A stretch of 6,523 bases of DNA. Origin: an uncultured Collinsella sp. (GTDB taxonomy: Bacteria > Actinomycetota > Coriobacteriia > Coriobacteriales > Coriobacteriaceae). Under the pieces are notes generated by a model. The model was not told the origin of the DNA. It did not search any database and saw only the letters and a list, made by a program, of their open reading frames with translations. This document shows positions 1 to 5,835 of this stretch, one piece after another (within the stretch, counting starts at the first letter, position 1; the number at the start of each line of letters is the position of its first letter). The stretch lies in assembly GCA_900554595.1 (NCBI GenBank), contig USHZ01000114.1, positions 1-6,523 of the forward strand, written 5' to 3'. A program made the translations under genes and the position numbers.

Positions 1-1838
1 TTCGTATCGACGGCGACGGAAATACCCCCTCGCTCTATGTCGGCGAGCTCGTCAACCACTCGCTTGCCGAAACCGTCGACGCCGCTACGGGCCTCGGAAC
101 GCAGCGTATGCTGATCAACGCTATCGATGCCTGCCGTCGCGACCGTTGCGAGACGGGGCTTATAGCGGTCCGCGTTCGCGGCACGGCAAAGCTCAACGAG
201 CTCTATGGGGCCGAGGCTGTCGACAACATGCTCGCCGAATACGCAGGCCGCATGTTGTCGATCACCCGCGGCAGGAGTCGCGTCTTCCGCTCACGAAACG
301 CCCAGTTCGTCGTGCTTAGCAACGAGTTGGGCCACGAGGCATTCGAGCAACTGACCCATCATCTTAAAGAAGCCGTTTTCGCTCCTGTTCAAATCGCGGG
401 CGATACCATTACCCCCGTCTGCCTCGTCGTTCCGGCCTTTTACGAGCGCTTAATCAATCAAGCGACCGCCGTTTTAGGCGAGCTCGACCGTCGTCTTCGT
501 GCGGCCGGCGGGCTTGTTCCCAACGACAGCCTCCCCATACCTGAGATTGAGCGCAAAAGCGCCGTCGCCGAACGCATCGATACGCTCACGGGCCTCTATC
601 GACCCAGCGAGTTTATGCGGCGTGCCAACGCATTTCTGAGGACAGGGCACGACGGCGCTTGGTGTATCGCCACCGTCGACATGGGACACATGCGGCTGTT
701 CAACGAATGGCACGGACAGGCCGAGGGCGACCGCATGCTCGCCGATGTGGGCACGGTCCTCAAGGACATCGAGAATGCCGACATGGGCGTCGCAGGGTAC
801 TGGGGCCAAGATGACTTTTGCGTACTCATCCCCTTTGAGCACGACACCGTCCATAAAATCTATAACCGCGTTCGCGAGGCCGTGGCCAAGCATGATAACG
901 GCGTAGGTTTCTGGCCGTCCATGGGTGTCTACCCCATCGACTCCAACGAGGAAATCACCATCGATGCACAGGCCAAGGCCATGTTTACCAATCGGCGCGC
1001 GAAAAACGACTTTAAGGATCGCATTGCCGTCTTTCGCCCCGAGGAATACAAGCGCGAGGTTGCGTTTCACCGCACCCTCACCGAGTTCCAGTATGCGCTC
1101 TCAAACGACCGCATCACCTACTACCTGCAGCCACTGGTTGATATGGAAACCGGCGAGATCATTGGCGCCGAGGCGCTCACACGCTGGATCGACAAAGATG
1201 GATCGTTAATTCCGCCCGCGTCCTTTATCCCGGCGCTCGAGGAAAGCGGCTTTGTGGTGACGCTCGACAAGTACATTTGGCAGGGTGTCGCCTCGTGGCT
1301 GCGCAAGCGCATCGACCAGGGGCTTCGCGTAATTCCGATTTCCCTTAACGTGTCGCGTGTCGACATCCTCGCCTGCGATGTCGCCAAACACATGAGCGCA
1401 CTGGCTGCTCAGTACAACCTGCCGCCCGAGCTCATGCGCATCGAAATCACCGAAACCGCCTATACCGGAGAATCCGAGGCGGTGGACAAGCTGACGGCAG
1501 ACCTGCATAATCAGGGCTTTTCGACCTATATGGACGACTTTGGCACCGGCCAGTCCACGCTCGCAATGCTCAAGAACGTCAACGTCGATGTTATCAAGCT
1601 CGACCGCACCTTTTTGCCTGATGGGAAAACCGACAACCGGAGCTCCCAGATCGTGTCGTCTATGCTCGAGATGGCGCAATCGTTGCACCTGCCCGTTGTG
1701 GTCGAAGACATCGAGACAAATGAGCAGGCACAGCTGCTGCGCCAGATGGGCGCCCGCTACGCTCAGGGCTTCCTCTACCACTGCCCCATGCCGGCGAAGG
1801 ATTTTGAGGCATTGTTCGATGGTGGCAATAACAACTGA
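1..1838 (+). CDS. GGDEF-GGDEF-EAL c-di-GMP phosphodiesterase, 5' end outside the window
   Basis: The frame is open from the first complete codon at position 3 to TGA at 1836-1838, giving 611 visible residues. The ATG at 108 is internal because homologous sequence precedes it. Residues about 1-20 match the end of the PAS-like domain in the next gene. Residues about 25-170 are a degenerate GGDEF domain, with RNAQF at the signature site. Residues about 190-350 are a second GGDEF-like domain with GQDDF at 268-272; it keeps the metal-site Asp and the Asn-Glu and Gly-Asp motifs. Residues about 360-605 are an EAL domain with EAL (Glu390), Asn449, Glu481, Asp511-Asp512, Lys532, Glu568 and Gln588, which correspond to the family's metal and catalytic residues. 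It therefore probably hydrolyses c-di-GMP to pGpG, with the GGDEF parts regulatory. No membrane segment is visible. The domain call is secure; activity is inferred. Confidence 0.93.
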   Translation, partial: RIDGDGNTPSLYVGELVNHSLAETVDAATGLGTQRMLINAIDACRRDRCETGLIAVRVRGTAKLNELYGAEAVDNMLAEYAGRMLSITRGRSRVFRSRNAQFVVLSNELGHEAFEQLTHHLKEAVFAPVQIAGDTITPVCLVVPAFYERLINQATAVLGELDRRLRAAGGLVPNDSLPIPEIERKSAVAERIDTLTGLYRPSEFMRRANAFLRTGHDGAWCIATVDMGHMRLFNEWHGQAEGDRMLADVGTVLKDIENADMGVAGYWGQDDFCVLIPFEHDTVHKIYNRVREAVAKHDNGVGFWPSMGVYPIDSNEEITIDAQAKAMFTNRRAKNDFKDRIAVFRPEEYKREVAFHRTLTEFQYALSNDRITYYLQPLVDMETGEIIGAEALTRWIDKDGSLIPPASFIPALEESGFVVTLDKYIWQGVASWLRKRIDQGLRVIPISLNVSRVDILACDVAKHMSALAAQYNLPPELMRIEITETAYTGESEAVDKLTADLHNQGFSTYMDDFGTGQSTLAMLKNVNVDVIKLDRTFLPDGKTDNRSSQIVSSMLEMAQSLHLPVVVEDIETNEQAQLLRQMGARYAQGFLYHCPMPAKDFEALFDGGNNN

Positions 1839-1894
1839 TACGCTCGCGCGCAAAACACCACCGTCTAGGGGAGCATTTGTCCCCATTGGCTAAC

Positions 1895-1929
1895 TCATAT
1901 CCCCAATTCAAACCGAATTGGGGATATGA
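1895..1929. promoter_or_regulatory. Perfect 15-bp inverted repeat between the two c-di-GMP genes
   Basis: The left arm TCATATCCCCAATTC (1895-1909) is exactly complementary to the right arm GAATTGGGGATATGA (1915-1929), across a 5-base AAACC spacer. No T-run follows either arm, so it is not a classic intrinsic terminator in either direction. It could be an operator for a dimeric regulator, since its right arm contains a possible -10 element. It could also be an RNA hairpin that ends, processes or attenuates the transcript ahead of the cyclase gene. The symmetry is seen directly; the role is inferred. Confidence 0.8.
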
Positions 1930-1930
1930 T
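1925..1930 (+). promoter_or_regulatory. Possible -10 element for the diguanylate cyclase gene
   Basis: TATGAT matches the TATAAT consensus at five of six positions and lies 36 bases before the start codon. No good TTGACA-like -35 is found at 16-18 bases spacing, where the sequence is CCCCAAT-like. If used, transcription would begin near 1937 and the inverted repeat would overlap the promoter, as an operator does. Confidence 0.3.
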
Positions 1931-1949
1931 ACGGAGCATCCTGTCACCC

Positions 1950-1962
1950 AAGGAGGTTATCC
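1950..1962 (+). promoter_or_regulatory. Extended Shine-Dalgarno sequence of the cyclase gene
   Basis: AAGGAGGTTATCC matches the full complement of the usual 16S rRNA 3' end (AAGGAGGTGATCC) at 12 of 13 positions. The AAGGAGG core ends 9 bases before ATG 1966, which fixes that start and predicts strong translation initiation. Confidence 0.85.
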
Positions 1963-1965
1963 ATC

Positions 1966-3495
1966 ATGAACGAGTCGTATCGCATGGGCGAGCAGTCAAT
2001 CATTGCCCATCTTCAGCGGCTTGCGAACGGGGCCTCAACCGCCGAGCTCGACGTTGACGCGCTGCCCACGGAGTTGCGCGCCGTCGGCGAGCAACTGCAG
2101 AAAACGCTCGCCGTTTTGCAACAAGAACGCCAGTTGCTCGAACGTAGCGCCTATATCGATTCGCTCACCAATCTTGGCAACCGCGGTGGACTCGACCGCC
2201 ATGTCAATCAGCTCTGGCGCAAAGGCGTCCCCTTCACCTGCGCCTATATTGACATCGATCACCTCAAGCACTGCAACGATAAGTTTGGCCACGCCGAGGG
2301 CAACCGCTATATTCTGGGCATCTGTCATGCGCTCACCGAGACCATGGAGCACGATGACCTGCTGTTCCGTATCGGTGGAGACGAATTTGTACTCGTGTCC
2401 CCCACGACAGGCGAAGCCGAGCTCGAGCAGCGCTTGGAGCGGACACGCACCGATCTTGTCGAGGCAACATCGGACGGCAAGGCGCCCATGATCGCCAGTT
2501 TTAGTTTTGGTTGCTCGCACGTCGACCCGCTTGCAGGCGATTCGCGTCGCCAGATGACAATGGATGCCGATCGCAAAATGTATCGCTACAAGCTCATGCA
2601 CCGCGTGCAGCAACCGAAAGACAATGACGTGCCACAACACCCAATCGTCGATCAGCTTCCCTGCAACGACCGGGTGTTCCAAGCGATCTCTATGAGCTCC
2701 GAGACGCGCTATCCGTTTATCCTTAACCTCGATACGGGAGAATCGCAATGGTCGGTTAACGCCGTGCGCGATTTTGACCTGCCCTCCCAGCACCCTTTTA
2801 ACTCGGTCGATATGTGGCTTGCTCGCGTCCACCCCGAGGACCGCGACAACGTACGCGCCGAGCTCGACATGGTGATAAACGGCACGTGGCACTTCCACTA
2901 CATGCAGTACCGCGTTATGGATGCTACCGGAGCGTACGCGCTTTGCGACTGCACGGGCTACCGCTTGGACGGCACCGATACCGAGCCTAACATGTACGTG
3001 GGCATTATCATCAACCGAAGCCTGGCAGATACGACCGACTCGGTAACGGGCCTGGGCGATGTCCACGCCCTGGTCAGCGCCATTGGCGAAATGCGCCGCG
3101 TGGCGCGCGAGGCAGGCTTTATTGCCATTAAGGTTGACGATATCGCCGAGGTCAACGCCCGCTTTGGCTTTGATGCGGGCGACCGCGTGCTCGCCGAAAG
3201 CGCAGCCTGCCTCATGGATTGTTCGCGCAGCAAGGGCCGCCTGTTCCGTTCGACGGGACCGATGTTCGTGGCGCTTTTCGACGAATTTGATCCCGAAGAG
3301 ACCAACGCGATTGCAGAGGAAATCGAGCGGTTCCTGGGTTCGCCTGTGCTCATCGGATCGCTTGAATACCAACCGCCCATTCGCGTGGCTACGCTTCATC
3401 TGGACGCCGTCGACCGACAGCCCGTTTCCATTCTGAATGAACTCAAAGCACTGCTTAAAGAGGCGCCGCAAGTACCGGGCACCAAGCTGGACTAG
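1966..3495 (+). CDS. GGDEF-PAS-GGDEF protein, probable diguanylate cyclase
   Basis: This 509-residue protein probably joins two GTP molecules into c-di-GMP. Residues 1-60 are a helical, Gln/Glu/Leu-rich lead-in that could form a coiled coil (about 35-60). Residues about 62-215 are a complete GGDEF domain, with metal-site Asp96 in YIDID, Asn104-Asp105, the GHAEGN segment and the signature GGDEF at 137-141. The inhibitory RxxD site expected five residues before the signature reads EHDD, so product feedback at that site is probably absent. Residues about 240-350 resemble a PAS sensory domain, including a WLARVHPEDR segment. Residues about 355-500 are a degenerate GGDEF domain with TGPMF at the signature site, paralogous to the first visible GGDEF domain of the upstream gene. 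No membrane segments are visible, so it is probably cytosolic. The upstream phosphodiesterase gene ends 127 bases before it. The start is set by a very strong ribosome binding site. Confidence 0.93.
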   Translation: MNESYRMGEQSIIAHLQRLANGASTAELDVDALPTELRAVGEQLQKTLAVLQQERQLLERSAYIDSLTNLGNRGGLDRHVNQLWRKGVPFTCAYIDIDHLKHCNDKFGHAEGNRYILGICHALTETMEHDDLLFRIGGDEFVLVSPTTGEAELEQRLERTRTDLVEATSDGKAPMIASFSFGCSHVDPLAGDSRRQMTMDADRKMYRYKLMHRVQQPKDNDVPQHPIVDQLPCNDRVFQAISMSSETRYPFILNLDTGESQWSVNAVRDFDLPSQHPFNSVDMWLARVHPEDRDNVRAELDMVINGTWHFHYMQYRVMDATGAYALCDCTGYRLDGTDTEPNMYVGIIINRSLADTTDSVTGLGDVHALVSAIGEMRRVAREAGFIAIKVDDIAEVNARFGFDAGDRVLAESAACLMDCSRSKGRLFRSTGPMFVALFDEFDPEETNAIAEEIERFLGSPVLIGSLEYQPPIRVATLHLDAVDRQPVSILNELKALLKEAPQVPGTKLD

Positions 3496-3501
3496 CACCA
3501 C

Positions 3502-3542
3502 GGGGCGCGATGTGAAACACAAACCGTTTCGCATCGCGCCCC
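3502..3542 (+). terminator. 17-bp hairpin after the cyclase gene, probable transcription terminator
   Basis: The arms GGGGCGCGATGTGAAAC (3502-3518) and GTTTCGCATCGCGCCCC (3526-3542) pair along 17 positions, with one G-U pair and a 7-base loop. The stem begins 6 bases after the TAG stop at 3493-3495. The following sequence (ACGCCATCTTCCCTCTCG) is pyrimidine-rich but has no clear U-run, so it is not a textbook intrinsic terminator. Position and stability still make transcript ending or 3'-end protection the most likely role. Confidence 0.6.
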
Positions 3543-3560
3543 ACGCCATCTTCCCTCTCG

Positions 3561-3569
3561 TGCGATAAT
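3561..3569 (+). promoter_or_regulatory. Possible extended -10 promoter for the flavoprotein operon
   Basis: TGCGATAAT fits an extended -10 (TGn followed by a hexamer matching TATAAT at five of six positions). It lies 37 bases upstream of ATG 3607 and directly after the hairpin that closes the previous transcription unit. There is no recognisable -35 hexamer at normal spacing, which extended -10 promoters can tolerate. Confidence 0.4.
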
Positions 3570-3606
3570 CCTCCGCAGAAGTCACCAACAGCAGAGGGAG
3601 TTTGTG

Positions 3607-4230
3607 ATGAAGGTTCTTTTGGTCAACGGCAGCCCCAAGGCAAACGGCAATACCGCCCGCGCACTCGCCGAGGTCGCCGAGCAACTCAACGCCGAGGACA
3701 TCGATACCGAGGTGTTCCAGCTGGGCGCCAAGCCCATTCGCGACTGCATCGGCTGCGGCCAGTGTGGCAAGCTTGGCGGTCGCTGCACCTTTGACGACGA
3801 CGTGGTGAACGAGCTGATCGCTGCCGCCGAGCAGGCAGATGGCTTTGTCTTTGGCTCACCTGTCTACTATGCGCACCCCAGCGGCCGCATCCTCTCGGCT
3901 CTCGACCGCGCCTTCTATGCCGGAAGCAAAGCTTTTGCACACAAGCCGGGCGCTGCCGTCGCCGTTGCCCGCCGCGGTGGCACGTCGACCACGTTCGATG
4001 TACTCAACAAGTACTTCACCATCAACCAGATGCCCGTGGTCGCCTCCACCTACTGGAACAACGTCTTTGGCGCTGTGCCGGGCGAGGCCGATGGAGATGC
4101 CGAGGGTCTGGCCACCATGCGAAATATCGGCAAAAACATGGCCTGGCTCCTGCGTTGCATCGAGGCAGGACAGGTCGCCGGCATCGAAGCCCCCGAAGCC
4201 GATCGCGCCAGGACCAACTTCATTCGTTAG
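3607..4230 (+). CDS. Flavodoxin-family NAD(P)H-dependent FMN oxidoreductase with four-cysteine cluster
   Basis: This 207-residue protein belongs to the NADPH-dependent FMN reductase / iron-sulfur flavoprotein group. The FMN phosphate loop is GSPKANGNTA at residues 8-17, and a second flavin-contacting segment, GSPVYYAHPSG, lies at 83-93. Between them Cys47, Cys50, Cys53 and Cys60 form a C-x2-C-x2-C-x6-C pattern. This fits the compact motif (C-x2-C-x2-C-x4-7-C) that binds a 4Fe-4S cluster in iron-sulfur flavoproteins, so a cytosolic electron-transfer role is likely. The substrate cannot be read from the sequence. ATG 3607 is preferred to GTG 3604 because the purine-rich GAGGGAG ends at 3600, leaving 6 bases rather than 3. 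The ArsC-like gene follows after 16 bases, suggesting cotranscription. Family confidence is high; cluster binding is inferred. Confidence 0.88.
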   Translation: MKVLLVNGSPKANGNTARALAEVAEQLNAEDIDTEVFQLGAKPIRDCIGCGQCGKLGGRCTFDDDVVNELIAAAEQADGFVFGSPVYYAHPSGRILSALDRAFYAGSKAFAHKPGAAVAVARRGGTSTTFDVLNKYFTINQMPVVASTYWNNVFGAVPGEADGDAEGLATMRNIGKNMAWLLRCIEAGQVAGIEAPEADRARTNFIR

Positions 4231-4246
4231 AACGGCGGAACATTAT

Positions 4247-4588
4247 ATGAACGTGCAAATTTTTGGCACCAAGAAGTCCTTCGACACCAAGAAGGCCCAG
4301 CGCTATTTTAAGGAGCGCCGCATTAAGGTGCAGTTTATCGACCTTAAGGAAAAGGAGATGAGCAAGGGCGAGCTCACGAGCGTGATGCAGGCGGTCGGCG
4401 GCATCGACAAGCTGCTCAACCCCAAAGCCAAGGACGAGGAGACGCTCGCGCTCATCCAGCACCTCACCCCTAGCCAGCGCTTCGACAAGTTGCTCGAAAA
4501 CCAGCAGGTTCTAGCCGAGCCCATCGTGCGCAACGGCAAAAAGGCCACCGTCGGTTATTGCCCCGATGTATGGGGAGCCTGGGAGTAG
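4247..4588 (+). CDS. ArsC/Spx-family (arsenate reductase-like) protein lacking the N-terminal catalytic cysteine
   Basis: This 113-residue protein has the length and order of the ArsC/Spx/YffB thioredoxin-fold family. It starts with a beta strand (VQIFGTKK), followed by the active-site turn SFDTKKAQRYF, then IDLKEKEMSKGEL, GGIDKLLNPK and the late EPIVRNGKKATVGY segment. In ArsC-type enzymes a Cys opens the active-site turn; here residue 11 is Ser (codon TCC). The only Cys is Cys105 near the C-terminus. Ordinary arsenate reduction by this protein is therefore doubtful, and a binding or regulatory role is possible. ATG 4247 is the natural start because the family fold begins there and the preceding in-frame codons overlap the flavoprotein gene. 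The weak GGCGG at 4234-4238 is the only ribosome-binding candidate, so translation may be coupled to the upstream gene ending 16 bases earlier. Confidence 0.88.
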   Translation: MNVQIFGTKKSFDTKKAQRYFKERRIKVQFIDLKEKEMSKGELTSVMQAVGGIDKLLNPKAKDEETLALIQHLTPSQRFDKLLENQQVLAEPIVRNGKKATVGYCPDVWGAWE

Positions 4589-4662
4589 CCTGTGTTATTT
4601 GCCGGCGCATGGGTATAAGAGCAGGCGTTTGGCATAAGATTCAACTGTAAGCCATGTCTAAC

Positions 4663-4670
4663 AAAGGAGG
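4663..4670 (+). promoter_or_regulatory. Shine-Dalgarno sequence setting the COG0523 GTPase start
   Basis: AAAGGAGG lies between two in-frame ATG codons, 4654 and 4675. It can serve only the second, 4 bases downstream, a slightly short spacing. No Shine-Dalgarno-like sequence precedes 4654, so the longer reading with seven extra residues is disfavoured. Confidence 0.75.
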
Positions 4671-4674
4671 GCAC

Positions 4675-5799
4675 ATGCCCAACAAACCCGTGAAGATCAT
4701 CATGCTTACCGGATACCTCGGTGCCGGCAAGACCACGCTGCTCAACCACATCCTCGCTAACGACGGCGGCATCCGCGCCGCCGTGATCGTCAACGATATC
4801 GGCGAGATCAATGTGGACGCCAGTCTCATCGCCGACGGCGGCCTTTCCGAGACCGATGACCTCATCCCGCTCACCAACGGCTGCATCTGCTGCACCCTGG
4901 CCGACGACCTTGCCAACCAGCTCTCCGGCCTGGCCGACTCCGGCGACTTCGACTACATCATCATCGAGGCCTCTGGCATCTGCGAGCCCGTGCCCATCGC
5001 CTACACCATCTCGGCCTTCTGCGACGAGGAGAAGGTCGGCGGCGAGCCCAAGCTCGCGCTGGACAACATCGTCGCCGTGGTGGACTGCGCCCGCATGTAC
5101 GACGAGTTCCATGGCGGCCGCGACCTGCTGGCCGAGGACATCGACGAGGACGACATCGAGGCGCTGCTCATCCAGCAGCTCGAGTTCTGCACCACCGTCG
5201 TGCTCAACAAGTGCGATACGGTCACGCGCGAGCAGATCGACGAGCTCAAGGGCATCGTCCGCAGCCTGCAAAAGGAGGCCGTGATCGTGGAGGCCGAGCA
5301 GGGCAACGTCGACCTCGACCAGATCCTGGACACCAACCGCTTCGACTTCAACCAGGCCTACGGCTCTGCCGCCTGGCTCGACGCCATGGAGCACCCCGAG
5401 GAGCACGATGACCCCGAGGTCCTCGAGTATGGCATCGAGACGTTCGTCTATGACCGCCGCCGCCCGTTCGACATCGACAGGTTCGCCGACTACGTACGCA
5501 CCTGGCCCAAGGAGATCATCCGCGCCAAGGGCCAGCTGTGGAGCGCCCAGGACCCCGACATGTGCTACATGTTCGAGCAGGCCGGCCAGCAGAGCATGCT
5601 CTCCGAGCAGGGCAAGTTCATCGCGAGTGCCCCGGACGACATCCGGGCGCGCCTCATCGCCGAGAATCCCGAGGTCATGGATGACTGGGACGAGACCTGC
5701 GGCGACCGCGAGACCAAGATCTGCTTCATCGGCCAGCACATGGACAAGCAGGCCCTCGTGGCCGGGCTCGATGCCTGCCTCGTGGACTGGCAGCACTAG
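4675..5799 (+). CDS. COG0523 (CobW/P47K) family GTPase, putative metallochaperone
   Basis: This 374-residue protein has the full COG0523 layout. Walker A is GYLGAGKTT (13-21), followed by the NDIGEINVD segment (40-48). The family's metal-binding CxCC motif is GCICC (69-73). The Walker B-like strand is IIIEASG (95-101) and the guanine-specificity motif is NKCD (178-181). The CobW C-terminal domain, from about residue 255, includes FVYDRRRPFDIDRF, RAKGQLW and the closing FIGQHMDKQALVAGLDACL. Relatives hydrolyse GTP to deliver zinc or cobalt to client proteins; the metal here cannot be assigned. There is no His-rich tail or loop. Acidic stretches occur at 154-162 and around the HPEEHDD segment. 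No zinc-repressor operator was recognised in the 86 bases upstream. A LOG-family gene follows after 36 bases, so the two are probably cotranscribed. Confidence 0.93.
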   Translation: MPNKPVKIIMLTGYLGAGKTTLLNHILANDGGIRAAVIVNDIGEINVDASLIADGGLSETDDLIPLTNGCICCTLADDLANQLSGLADSGDFDYIIIEASGICEPVPIAYTISAFCDEEKVGGEPKLALDNIVAVVDCARMYDEFHGGRDLLAEDIDEDDIEALLIQQLEFCTTVVLNKCDTVTREQIDELKGIVRSLQKEAVIVEAEQGNVDLDQILDTNRFDFNQAYGSAAWLDAMEHPEEHDDPEVLEYGIETFVYDRRRPFDIDRFADYVRTWPKEIIRAKGQLWSAQDPDMCYMFEQAGQQSMLSEQGKFIASAPDDIRARLIAENPEVMDDWDETCGDRETKICFIGQHMDKQALVAGLDACLVDWQH

Positions 5800-5835
5800 G
5801 CTGCGGGCAGGCTCGTGAGCGAGGAAAGGGGAGAC

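Noticed and set aside
108..110. ATG at 108 as the start of the first gene
   Set aside because: The frame is open for 35 codons upstream to the window edge, and that part aligns with the PAS end of the neighbouring paralogue. No Shine-Dalgarno sequence precedes this ATG.
1839..1965. c-di-GMP riboswitch between the two c-di-GMP genes
   Set aside because: The region is short and lacks the conserved GEMM core and tetraloop-receptor layout. Only simple inverted repeats are present.
2035..3684. 549-codon open frame on the - strand
   Set aside because: It is antisense to the GGDEF-PAS-GGDEF gene and crosses its terminator hairpin. It shows no recognisable domain, and the + strand reading is strongly supported by motifs and ribosome binding site.
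3839..4246. Longer reading of the ArsC-like gene starting inside the flavoprotein gene
   Set aside because: The extra residues are an out-of-frame shadow (Ser/Pro/Arg-rich) of the flavoprotein gene. The family fold begins exactly at ATG 4247.
4589..4674. Promoter (TATAAG at 4614, TTGGCA at 4629) or zinc-repressor operator before the GTPase gene
   Set aside because: The -10-like and -35-like pieces are not at workable spacing from each other, and no palindromic operator was found. A promoter here is plausible from gene layout but not supported by a specific site.
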